Both the position numbers and the translations under genes were made by a program. A stretch of 8,285 bases of DNA, from NCBI GenBank assembly GCA_903930195.1, contig CAIYXH010000256.1:1-8285 (forward strand), given 5' to 3'. The notes below the pieces were generated by a model, which ran no database searches, was not told the origin of the DNA, and worked only from the letters and a program-made list of their open reading frames with translations. How positions within the stretch are numbered: the stretch's first letter is position 1; every line of letters begins with the position of its first letter. Below, piece by piece: positions 1 to 6,064 of this stretch. This stretch comes from an uncultured Actinomycetes bacterium. Its GTDB lineage: Bacteria > Actinomycetota > Thermoleophilia > Gaiellales > Gaiellaceae.

Positions 1-1
1 C

Positions 2-289
2 GGGCTGGTCGTCGACCTCGAGAAGCGGGCCGTCACGGTCGACGGGGAGGCGGTGAAGCTGACCCCGCACCAGTTCGAGCTGCTGCGGACGCTCGCGCTG
101 AACGCCGGCAAGCTGATGACGCACCGCGCGCTCCTCCAGGAGGTCTGGGGTCCCGGCTACGGCGACGCGTCGAACCTGCTCCACGTGAACGTCTCCCAGC
201 TCCGCCGCAAGCTCGAGCGCGACCGTGCGCGGCCGCGCTACCTGCTCACCGAGGCGGGAGCCGGTTACCGGCTGGTAGAGCCTCGGTAG
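2..289 (+). CDS. kdpE: KdpE-type response regulator, C-terminal DNA-binding domain (5' end outside window)
   Basis: Only the last 95 codons are present; the frame is open from base 2 and ends with TAG at 287-289. The protein is the OmpR/PhoB-type winged helix of a two-component response regulator; the phosphoacceptor receiver domain lies upstream of the window. Visible landmarks are LTPHQFELL (helix 1), LMTHRALLQEVWGP (the WGP after the second helix is typical of KdpE), the recognition helix around NLLHVNVSQLRRKLE, and the wing-hairpin TEAGAGYRL. The piece follows my recollection of the E. coli KdpE C-terminus closely, including KLE-D-ARPR. It lies directly upstream of the kdp structural genes, separated by a 176-bp control region with direct repeats that would suit an OmpR-family dimer. 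The KdpE assignment rests on both similarity and context. Another OmpR-family regulator is possible but less likely. Confidence 0.88.
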   Translation, partial: GLVVDLEKRAVTVDGEAVKLTPHQFELLRTLALNAGKLMTHRALLQEVWGPGYGDASNLLHVNVSQLRRKLERDRARPRYLLTEAGAGYRLVEPR

Positions 290-295
290 CCCGCT

Positions 296-327
296 GGGGA
301 CTGGCCCCGGTTTGTGGGGCCTGTCCC
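296..327 (+). terminator. Strong hairpin just after kdpE, possible terminator
   Basis: Bases 297-308 (GGGACTGGCCCC) pair with 316-327 (GGGGCCTGTCCC), giving a 12-bp stem with a single T:T mismatch and a 7-base loop (GGTTTGT). It starts 7 bases after the kdpE stop codon. No T-run follows, so it is not a textbook intrinsic terminator, though actinobacterial terminators often lack the U tract. It may end the kdpE transcript or shield its 3' end. Confidence 0.45.
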
Positions 328-377
328 GACTGGGACGCGTCGAACGGCCGATCTCGTCGCGGAGAGCGGGACAGGCC
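318..377. repeat. 11-bp perfect inverted repeat overlapping the kdpE hairpin
   Basis: GGCCTGTCCCG at 318-328 is the exact reverse complement of CGGGACAGGCC at 367-377, with 38 bases between. The left arm is also the right arm of the 297-327 hairpin, so in RNA the two stems would be mutually exclusive. This is seen directly in sequence; any switch-like role is inference. Confidence 0.4.
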
Positions 378-393
378 GGAGGCCGGTCGCTGT

Positions 394-444
394 CTTCAGA
401 CGATCTTCAGACCCACGGCCGAAAGCCTCAGACGGCCTTCAGCC
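394..444 (+). promoter_or_regulatory. Four phased CTTCAGAC-like direct repeats, probable KdpE operator
   Basis: Boxes start at 394 (CTTCAGAC), 405 (CTTCAGAC), 426 (CCTCAGAC) and 437 (CTTCAGCC). Spacing is 11, 21 and 11 bp, so all four lie on about the same helix face. Tandem boxes with an 11-bp period are the normal binding pattern of OmpR/PhoB-family dimers. The site lies between kdpE and the kdp structural genes. The last box ends 9 bp before a -10-like element, as PhoB boxes do in class II activation. Binding by KdpE is inferred. Confidence 0.7.
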
Positions 445-453
445 GCGCGTTCC

Positions 454-459
454 TACGGT
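454..459 (+). promoter_or_regulatory. Putative -10 element (TACGGT) of the kdp operon
   Basis: TACGGT fits the TAnnnT -10 pattern. It lies 9 bp after the last direct repeat and 6 bp before the ATG at 466. No good -35 is seen at the right distance (431-436 is GACGGC, inside the repeat zone), which suits an activator-dependent promoter. At usual spacing the start point would fall on or next to the ATG, giving a leaderless mRNA. A GGTGAGG at 457-463 is very close to the ATG and would be a poor ribosome binding site. Confidence 0.4.
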
Positions 460-465
460 GAGGTC

Positions 466-549
466 ATGTTCGATCTCGCAGCAATCGGTCTCGCGCTGGC
501 GTGCTTCGCCTTCGTCTTTCTCATCCTCTGGGTGCTGGAGCGCGTCTGA
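466..549 (+). CDS. 27-residue single-pass membrane peptide preceding kdpF
   Basis: A short ORF (ATG 466, TGA 547-549) encodes a peptide beginning MFDLAAIGLALACFAFV and ending LILWVLERV. It is almost one hydrophobic helix (about residues 5-23) with an acidic residue near the start and ER close to the end. Its stop overlaps the kdpF start (TGATG), indicating translational coupling. I recall that many kdp operons carry a similar tiny ORF ahead of kdpF, ending in a -CERL/-ERL type tail, often mislabelled as a potassium transporter subunit; this comparison is from memory. It resembles KdpF in size and topology but not in sequence. It may assist assembly or stability of the Kdp complex, or may only couple translation. 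Coding is supported by position, overlap and hydrophobicity, not by a recognised family. Confidence 0.62.
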   Translation: MFDLAAIGLALACFAFVFLILWVLERV

Positions 550-638
550 TGTCGGCCGCCGACGTCTTCGGGCTCGTGGTCTCGCTGGCGATCTTCGCCT
601 ACCTCGTCTACGCCCTCTTCCGCGGGGAGCGGTTCTAG
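549..638 (+). CDS. kdpF: KdpF, small subunit of the K+-transporting ATPase
   Basis: This 29-residue peptide is one hydrophobic segment beginning MSAADVFGLVVSLAIF and ending YLVYALFRGERF. Length and the YLVYAL...E-F tail match my recollection of E. coli KdpF, also 29 residues. In the KdpFABC complex KdpF sits in the membrane beside KdpA and stabilises it. The ATG at 549 overlaps the stop of the upstream small ORF. A GGAG at 537-540 lies 8 bases before it. The TAG at 636-638 directly abuts the kdpA start. The gene is easily missed by gene callers because of its length. Confidence 0.9.
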   Translation: MSAADVFGLVVSLAIFAYLVYALFRGERF

Positions 639-2342
639 GTGAGCGGCCAGGGCCTCTCCCAGATCCTCGTCTACTCGCTCGCGCTCGTCGTGCTCGGGTA
701 CCCGCTCGGCCTCTGGATGGCGCGGATGTACACCTCCGCACGTCCGGCCGGCCGCCTGCTCGGGGCGATCGAGAACGGCTTCTACCGGGTCGTCCGCGCC
801 GATCCGACCCGGGAGCAGGACTGGAAGGGCTACGGCAAGACGGTGCTCGTCTTCAGCGTCCTCTTCTGGGGCGTCCTCTACGCGATCCAGCGCCTCCAGG
901 GACACCTCTTCCTGAACCCCGATCACATGAAGGGCGTGCCGTCGCACCTGTCCCTCAACACTGCGGCGAGCTTCGTCACGAACACGAACTGGCAGTTCTA
1001 CGGCGGCGAGACCACGATGTCGTACCTGACGCAGATGGCCGGCCTCGCCGTCCAGAACTTCGTCTCGGCCGCCGTCGGGATCGCCGTCGTCGCCGCGGTG
1101 ATCCGCGGCATCTCGCGCCGCTCCGCGGGGACGATCGGCAACTTCTGGGTCGACCTCTACCGGACGCTCGCCTACCTGCTCGTGCCGCTCTGCCTGGTCG
1201 TCACCGCCCTGCTCATCTGGCAGGGGGTTCCGCAGACGCTCGACGGCCACGCGACGGCCACGACCCTCCAGGGCGCGCAGCAGGCGATCGCGCGCGGCCC
1301 GGTCGCCTCGCAGGAGGCGATCAAGCAGCTCGGCACGAACGGCGGCGGCTTCTACAACGCGAACTCGGCCGTCCCGTTCGAGAACCCGACCGGTCTCTCG
1401 AACGTGATCGAGATGCTGGCGATCCTCCTGATCCCGGCAGCCGAGGTCTTCATGTTCGGGAAGATGGTCTTCGCCCGTCGTCACGCCTGGGCGGTGTTCG
1501 CGGCGATGTTCGCGGTCTTCGCGATCGGCATCGCAGTGAACCTGCCCGCCGAGCAGCATGGCTCGCAGGCGCTCCGCGCCTCCGGCGTCAACATCACGCA
1601 GGGAAGCGGGCAGTCGGGCGGCAACATGTCCGACAAGGAAGTCCGCTTCGGCCAGGCGAACACGGCGATCTGGACCGTGGCGACGACCGACGCGTCGAAC
1701 GGCTCCGTCAACGGCGGGCTCGACGCCGAGACGCCCGCGGGCGGAGCTGTGCCCCTCACCAACATCTTCCTCGGCGAGGTGGTCTTCGGCGGCGTCGGCT
1801 CGGGCCTCTACGGCATGTTCTTCTACATCATCCTCGCGGTCTTCGTGGCCGGGCTGATGGTCGGGCGCACCCCCGAATGGCTCGGGAAGAAGATCGAGGC
1901 GCGCGAGATCAAGATCGCCGCGCTCGGAGCCCTGTTCGTGCCGACGATGGTGCTCACGCTGACCGCGCTCTCGATCGTCACGAAGAGCGGGCTTGCGTCG
2001 ATCTACAACGGCGGCGTCCACGGCTTCACCGAGACGCTCTACGCCTACGACTCCGAGTCGAACAACAACGGCAGCGCCTTCGCCGGCTTCGGCCTCACCA
2101 ACTTCAGCGCCTACCTCGGAACCGTCGCGATGCTGTTCGGCCGCTTCGTCCCGATGTTCGCGGCGCTCGCGCTCGGCGGCGCCCTCGCGAAGAAGAAGAC
2201 CGTGCCTGCCTCGGCAGGGACGTTCCGCACCGACGGACCGACGTTCGTCTTCCTGCTCGTCGGCGTCATCGCGCTCACCGCCGGGCTGATGATCCTGCCC
2301 GCGCTGACGCTCGGCCCGATCGTCGAGGGGCTGATGCACTGA
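639..2342 (+). CDS. kdpA: KdpA, potassium-binding and translocating subunit
   Basis: KdpA is the channel-like membrane subunit that selects K+ and passes it to KdpB in the KdpFABC inner-membrane pump; it belongs to the superfamily of K+ transporters with four pore loops. The 567-residue protein is near the usual length (E. coli 557). All four selectivity-filter regions are readable: TNTNWQ (114-119), TNGGGFYNAN (233-242), TTDASNG (349-355) and NNNGSAFAGF (475-484). The signature GEVVFGGVGSGLYGM ends near residue 393 and is followed by GRTPEWLGKKI. The filter glycines look intact, so the subunit should be functional. The GTG start at 639 directly follows the kdpF stop and has GGGGAG at 624-629, 9 bases upstream. 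The TGA at 2340-2342 shares one base with the kdpC start. Confidence 0.97.
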   Translation: MSGQGLSQILVYSLALVVLGYPLGLWMARMYTSARPAGRLLGAIENGFYRVVRADPTREQDWKGYGKTVLVFSVLFWGVLYAIQRLQGHLFLNPDHMKGVPSHLSLNTAASFVTNTNWQFYGGETTMSYLTQMAGLAVQNFVSAAVGIAVVAAVIRGISRRSAGTIGNFWVDLYRTLAYLLVPLCLVVTALLIWQGVPQTLDGHATATTLQGAQQAIARGPVASQEAIKQLGTNGGGFYNANSAVPFENPTGLSNVIEMLAILLIPAAEVFMFGKMVFARRHAWAVFAAMFAVFAIGIAVNLPAEQHGSQALRASGVNITQGSGQSGGNMSDKEVRFGQANTAIWTVATTDASNGSVNGGLDAETPAGGAVPLTNIFLGEVVFGGVGSGLYGMFFYIILAVFVAGLMVGRTPEWLGKKIEAREIKIAALGALFVPTMVLTLTALSIVTKSGLASIYNGGVHGFTETLYAYDSESNNNGSAFAGFGLTNFSAYLGTVAMLFGRFVPMFAALALGGALAKKKTVPASAGTFRTDGPTFVFLLVGVIALTAGLMILPALTLGPIVEGLMH

Positions 2343-2923
2343 TGGGCAAGAGCGTGCTCACCTCGGCGCTCGCGATCGTCGTGATCACGGCGGTGTTCGG
2401 CTTCGGCTACCCACTCGTGATGACCGGCTTCGCCCAGGTCGCTTTCAAGAGCCAGGCAAACGGGAGCCTCGTCAAGGTCGACGGCAAGGTCGTCGGCTCA
2501 AAGCTCGCCGCCCAGGCGTTCACGAGCCCGCGGTACTTCCACGAACGCCCTTCGGCGGTCTCGTACAACGCGGCGGGCACGAGCTTCGCGAACCTTGGGC
2601 CGACGAGCCCCGACCCGGTGAAGAACGTCGCGGCCGCCGCAAAGGCGATCCTCGCCCTCGAGGGCCCGTACAACCCGGGGCTGACGATCCACGACATCCC
2701 TGTCGACGCGGTGACGACCTCGGCCTCCGGGATCGACCCGGACATCTCGCCCGCGTACGCCCGCCTGCAGGCAGCCCGCATCGCGGCCGTCCGCCACCTT
2801 CCGGTCGCGACGGTGCAACACCTGATCGCGCAGAGCACGGTCGGCCGCTCGTGGGGGTTCTTCGGGGAGCCGGGCGTCAACGTGCTCGAGCTCAACCTCG
2901 CCTTGGACAAGGAGTCGGTCTAG
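2342..2923 (+). CDS. kdpC: KdpC, single-pass subunit of the K+-transporting ATPase
   Basis: KdpC is a 193-residue protein with one N-terminal membrane helix (about residues 5-27) and an extracytoplasmic domain; in the complex it associates with KdpA and supports high-affinity K+ uptake. Recognisable conserved blocks are VVGSKLAAQAF, YFHERPSAVSYN, NLGPTSPD, SASGIDPDISPAYARLQAARI, VRHLPVATVQHLI, and the C-terminal GEPGVNVLELNLALD. Length and motifs are complete. The ATG at 2342 overlaps the last base of the kdpA stop, with GAGGGG at 2325-2330 upstream. The TAG at 2921-2923 directly abuts the kdpB start. The position is odd: kdpC lies between kdpA and kdpB, whereas the classical order places it after kdpB. 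The same reading frame is open far upstream (from 314), but that upstream part is an out-of-frame shadow of kdpA. Confidence 0.96.
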   Translation: MGKSVLTSALAIVVITAVFGFGYPLVMTGFAQVAFKSQANGSLVKVDGKVVGSKLAAQAFTSPRYFHERPSAVSYNAAGTSFANLGPTSPDPVKNVAAAAKAILALEGPYNPGLTIHDIPVDAVTTSASGIDPDISPAYARLQAARIAAVRHLPVATVQHLIAQSTVGRSWGFFGEPGVNVLELNLALDKESV

Positions 2924-4147
2924 ATGGCACGTACGTCGGCAAGCATCTTCTCCCGCGCGCTCGTGGTCGCAGCCGTGCGCGACTCGTTCCCGAAGCTCGA
3001 CCCGCGCCTGCAGCTGAAGAACCCCGTGATGTTCATCGTCGAGGTCGGCAGCGTGATCACGACCGGGATCTTCGCGCTCGAAGTCGCGCGCGGCGACACC
3101 GGGTCGCTCTGGTCCGTCGCCGCCATCGCCGTCTGGCTCTGGCTCACCGTGCTGTTCGCGAACTTCGCCGAGGCGATCGCCGAAGGGCGCGGCAAGGCCC
3201 AGGCGAGTGCTCTACGCGCGACGCGGACCACCACGACGGCCCGTCGGCGTGCGGCCTCCGGCGAGCTGGAGGACGTCCCCGCCCCCGAGCTGCAGCGCGA
3301 CGACGTCGTCGTCGTGGAGGCGGGCGACGTGATCCCCGCCGACGGCGAGATCGTCGAAGGCGTCGGCTCGGTGGACGAGTCGGCGATCACGGGCGAGTCC
3401 GCGCCGGTCATCCGCGAGGCGGGTGGCGACCGCTCTGCCGTGACGGGTGGCACGCGCCTGCTCTCCGACCGGCTCGTGATCCGCGTCACGCAGGAGCCGG
3501 GCAAGTCGTTCCTCGACCGGATGATCGCCCTCGTCGAGGGTGCCGAGCGGCGGAAGACGCCCAATGAGATCGCCCTCAACATCCTCCTCGCGGGCCTCAC
3601 GATCACGTTCCTCGCCGCAGTCGTGACGCTGCAGCCCTACGCCGTCTACGCGGGCACGCCGCTCTCGCAGACCGTCCTGATCGCCCTGCTCGTCGCGTTG
3701 ATCCCGACGACGATCGGCGCGCTCCTCTCGGCGATCGGCATCGCCGGGATGGACCGGCTCGTGCAGCGCAACGTGCTCGCGATGTCCGGCCGCGCGGTCG
3801 AGGCCTCGGGCGACGTCGACGTGCTCCTCCTCGACAAGACCGGCACGATCACGCTCGGCAACCGGCAGGCGTCCGAGTTCGTCGCCGTCGACGGCGTCCA
3901 GCCGGCGGAGCTCGCCGAGGTTGCCCAGCTCGCCTCGCTCGCCGACGAGACGCCGGAGGGCCGTTCGATCGTCGTGCTCGCCAAGGAGCAGTACGGGCTG
4001 CGCGGCCGCGAGCTCGCCGAGCACGAGGCGACGTTCATCCCGTTCTCGGCGACCACGCGGATGAGCGGGGTGGACCTCGACGGCAAGCAGTACCGCAAGG
4101 GTGCAGCGGACTCCGTCAAGCGCTGGGTCGAGGAGCAGGGCGGCTAG
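2924..4147 (+). CDS. kdpB: KdpB N-terminal part as actually terminated (A domain, DKTGT, N domain)
   Basis: Taken literally, the ATG at 2924 yields a 407-residue protein ending EEQGG. It contains the first membrane helices, the TGES actuator loop, the pore-lining ALIPTTIG segment, the DKTGTIT phosphorylation site and the nucleotide-binding domain. It lacks the second half of the P domain (GDGTNDAP) and the last membrane helices, so it should not work alone as an ATPase. The start is firm: a good AAGGAG lies 9 bases upstream, and the ATG is adjacent to the kdpC stop. Confidence 0.7.
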   Translation: MARTSASIFSRALVVAAVRDSFPKLDPRLQLKNPVMFIVEVGSVITTGIFALEVARGDTGSLWSVAAIAVWLWLTVLFANFAEAIAEGRGKAQASALRATRTTTTARRRAASGELEDVPAPELQRDDVVVVEAGDVIPADGEIVEGVGSVDESAITGESAPVIREAGGDRSAVTGGTRLLSDRLVIRVTQEPGKSFLDRMIALVEGAERRKTPNEIALNILLAGLTITFLAAVVTLQPYAVYAGTPLSQTVLIALLVALIPTTIGALLSAIGIAGMDRLVQRNVLAMSGRAVEASGDVDVLLLDKTGTITLGNRQASEFVAVDGVQPAELAEVAQLASLADETPEGRSIVVLAKEQYGLRGRELAEHEATFIPFSATTRMSGVDLDGKQYRKGAADSVKRWVEEQGG

Positions 4148-4207
4148 ATCCCGGCCCGCCTCGACGCCGAAGTCGACAGGATCGCGCGCGCCGGCGGCAC
4201 GCCGCTC

Positions 4208-4984
4208 GTGGTCGCCCAAGACAACTTCGTGCTCGGCGTCATCCACCTGAAGGACGTGGTCAAGGGTGGCATGCGCGAGCGCTTCGACGAGCTGCGGAAG
4301 ATGGGTATCCGCACCGTGATGATCACCGGCGACAACCGTGTCACCGCAGCTGTGATCGCGGAGGAGGCAGGCGTCGACGACTTCCTCGCCGAGGCGACGC
4401 CGGAGGCGAAGATGGCGCTGATCAAGGAGGAGCAGGCCAAGGGCCGGATGGTCGCGATGACCGGCGACGGCACGAACGACGCACCGGCGCTCGCGCAGGC
4501 CGACGTGGGCGTCGCGATGAACACGGGTACCTCTGCGGCCAAGGAGGCCGGGAACATGGTCGACCTCGACTCGAACCCGACGAAGCTGATCGAGATCGTC
4601 GAGGTCGGCAAGCAGCTTCTGATCACGCGCGGTGCGCTGACGACGTTCTCGATCGCGAACGACGTGGCCAAGTACTTCGCGATCCTGCCGGCGATGTTCG
4701 CGTTCACCTACGCCGCGCATCCGGGCGAGCGTGGGCCGCTGAACTCGCTCAACATCATGCATCTCGGCGATCCGAAGAGCGCGATCCTCTCGGCGATCAT
4801 CTTCAACGCGCTGATCATCCCGGCGCTCGTCCCGCTCGCCCTCAAGGGCGTGCGCTACCGCGCGATCGGCGCGACGGCGCTCCTGCGGCGCAACCTGCTG
4901 ATCTACGGGCTCGGCGGCATGATCCTCCCGTTCGTCGGGATCAAGCTGATCGACCTCGTGGTGCATGGCGTCCTCGGCGCGTAA
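4208..4984 (+). CDS. kdpB: KdpB C-terminal part after the internal TAG
   Basis: This is the same frame as the upstream kdpB part. Coding similarity resumes directly after the TAG (IPARLDAEVDRIA, from 4148), but the first in-frame start-like codon is GTG at 4208. That start has no visible Shine-Dalgarno sequence and would cut conserved residues, so separate translation from here is doubtful. The piece (up to 258 residues) carries LKDVVKGG, MITGDNR, GDGTNDAP, DLDSNPTK, the SIANDVAKYFAI helix, NALNIM-like NSLNIMHLGDPKSAILSAIIFNAL in shortened form, and the final membrane helices. It ends with TAA at 4982-4984, three bases before the next gene. Confidence 0.55.
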   Translation: MVAQDNFVLGVIHLKDVVKGGMRERFDELRKMGIRTVMITGDNRVTAAVIAEEAGVDDFLAEATPEAKMALIKEEQAKGRMVAMTGDGTNDAPALAQADVGVAMNTGTSAAKEAGNMVDLDSNPTKLIEIVEVGKQLLITRGALTTFSIANDVAKYFAILPAMFAFTYAAHPGERGPLNSLNIMHLGDPKSAILSAIIFNALIIPALVPLALKGVRYRAIGATALLRRNLLIYGLGGMILPFVGIKLIDLVVHGVLGA

Positions 4985-4987
4985 GGC

Positions 4988-6064
4988 ATGCGGGGTCGCT
5001 ACCGGATCCTCCTCGGGATGGCCGCGGGGGTCGGGAAGACCTACCGCATGCTCCAGGAGGGGCAGGGGGCCCGGGCCGACGGCGTCGATGTCGTTCTCGC
5101 CTACCTCGAGCCCCACGATCGCCCCGAGACGACGGCGCTCGCAGCCGGGCTCGAGTCCGTCCCGCTGCTTGCCGCGACAGGTGGGCGTCCGGAGCTCGAC
5201 GTCGACGCCGTCATCGCCCGCGCGCCGGAGCTTGCGCTCGTCGACGAGCTCGCGCACACGAACGTTCCGCCGGCGCGCAACGCCAAGCGCTACGAGGACA
5301 TCGACCAGATCCTCGCGGCCGGGATCTCGGTGACGTCGACCGTCAACATCCAGCACCTGGAGAGCCTGAACGACGAGGTCTTCGAGCTCACCGGCGTCCG
5401 CGTACGCGAGACGTTCCCCGACCGCATCCTCGACGAGGCCGACGAGGTCGTGCTCGTCGATCTCACGCCCGAGGCGCTGCAGGCGCGGCTCGAGGCGGGG
5501 AAGGTGTATCCGGCCGACCGGGTCGACGCAGCACTGACACGCTTCTTCCGGGTCGAGAACCTGGCCGGCCTGCGTGAGCTCGTCCTGCGCGAGCTCGCCG
5601 ACGATGTCGAGGCGCGGCGGCACACGACGGTGCTCGATCCGCTGAGCCACCATGCCGTCGCCGAGCGGATCCTGGTGCTCGTCACCCCGGAAGCGCGCTC
5701 GCAGCGTGTGTTGCGCCGCGCCTACCGCTCCGGCCAGCGGCTCGGCTCGGAGATCGACGCGGTCTGGGTCCGGCGCCCCGGTGCGGAGCTCGACGAGGCG
5801 GGAGCGACGGCGCTTGCGGCGCTGCGCCGGCTGGCCAGCATTCTCGGCGCGCACTTCCTCGAGGTCGAGAGCGACGATCTCGTTGCCGCCGTCGAGCAGG
5901 TGGTGCGTGAGCGCGCCTCGACGTACGTCTTCCTCGGCACGCCGGACGAGTCGCGGCGGACCGAGATCGTGCGCGGTTCGCTCGTCTCCGCGCTCGTGCG
6001 CCGCCTGGCCGGTGTCGACATCCGGATCGTCGCGGATCGCGTGCTGCGGGAGCTCGACCCGTGA
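4988..6064 (+). CDS. kdpD: Short KdpD: sensor domain plus USP domain, no histidine kinase
   Basis: This 358-residue protein matches the cytoplasmic N-terminal part of the KdpD turgor/K+ sensor kinase. The KdpD sensor domain covers roughly residues 4-210, with Walker A GMAAGVGKTY (10-19) and a Walker B-like DELAHTN (86-92). It continues with TVNIQHLESLNDEVFELTG, RETFPDRILDEADEVVLVDL and FFRVENLAGLRELVLRELAD. A universal-stress-like domain follows at about 228-350. The four membrane helices, GAF region and HisKA/HATPase core of full KdpD (about 900 residues in E. coli) are absent, and the gene ends cleanly with TGA. Short KdpD forms are known from cyanobacteria. It may modulate a separate kinase, perhaps upstream next to kdpE. 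The c-di-AMP motif described for S. aureus KdpD (SxS...FTAxY) is not evident. The start ATG is 3 bases after kdpB; its ribosome site is weak. Confidence 0.88.
   Translation: MRGRYRILLGMAAGVGKTYRMLQEGQGARADGVDVVLAYLEPHDRPETTALAAGLESVPLLAATGGRPELDVDAVIARAPELALVDELAHTNVPPARNAKRYEDIDQILAAGISVTSTVNIQHLESLNDEVFELTGVRVRETFPDRILDEADEVVLVDLTPEALQARLEAGKVYPADRVDAALTRFFRVENLAGLRELVLRELADDVEARRHTTVLDPLSHHAVAERILVLVTPEARSQRVLRRAYRSGQRLGSEIDAVWVRRPGAELDEAGATALAALRRLASILGAHFLEVESDDLVAAVEQVVRERASTYVFLGTPDESRRTEIVRGSLVSALVRRLAGVDIRIVADRVLRELDP

Larger units (their letters stand above)
2924..4984 (+). pseudogene. kdpB: KdpB, catalytic P-type ATPase subunit, interrupted by one in-frame TAG
   Basis: Read through a single TAG at 4145-4147, this frame gives 686 positions, matching the usual KdpB length (E. 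coli 682). KdpB hydrolyses ATP to drive K+ uptake. Landmarks in order are NPVMFIVEVGS, VLFANFAEAIAEGRGKAQA, A-domain TGES (156-159), the membrane motif ALIPTTIGALLSAIGIAGMD, phosphorylation site DKTGTIT (D304), N-domain ATFIPFSATTRMSG and KGAADS, then after the stop VLGVIHLKDVVKGG, MITGDNR, GDGTNDAP (514-521), NMVDLDSNPTK, SIANDVAKYFAI and the C-terminal membrane helices. The stop replaces codon 408, in a variable linker next to EEQGG, where E. coli has GGHFP. No frameshift or other decay is visible. AAGGAG at 2909-2914 precedes the ATG. Possible readings are a recent nonsense mutation, a sequencing error, or a split or readthrough gene. TAG also ends kdpE, kdpF and kdpC here, so codon reassignment is unlikely. 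Confidence 0.8.

Noticed and set aside
290..465. A c-di-AMP (ydaO) or other potassium-linked riboswitch upstream of kdp
   Set aside because: I see no recognisable riboswitch core, and the likely promoter at 454-459 leaves essentially no 5' leader.
453..2339. Minus-strand open frame of 628 codons opposite kdpA
   Set aside because: It mirrors kdpA codon bias; composition is unnatural, and conserved KdpA filter motifs lie on the + strand.
314..2341. Long + strand frame running into kdpC as if a fusion
   Set aside because: The part before 2342 is an out-of-frame reading across kdpF and kdpA with Arg-rich low-complexity sequence; only the KdpC part from the ATG at 2342 is real.
4145..4147. Stop codon reassignment (for example pyrrolysine at TAG) in kdpB
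   Set aside because: TAG ends kdpE, kdpF and kdpC in the same window at the correct protein ends, and no function for a special residue in the KdpB linker is known to me.
3212..5854. Very long minus-strand open frame (880 codons) opposite kdpB and kdpD
   Set aside because: It is a shadow of strongly G/C-biased third positions. Its translation is full of low-complexity Arg/Asp/Glu runs with no family motif, while the + strand encodes clear KdpB and KdpD.
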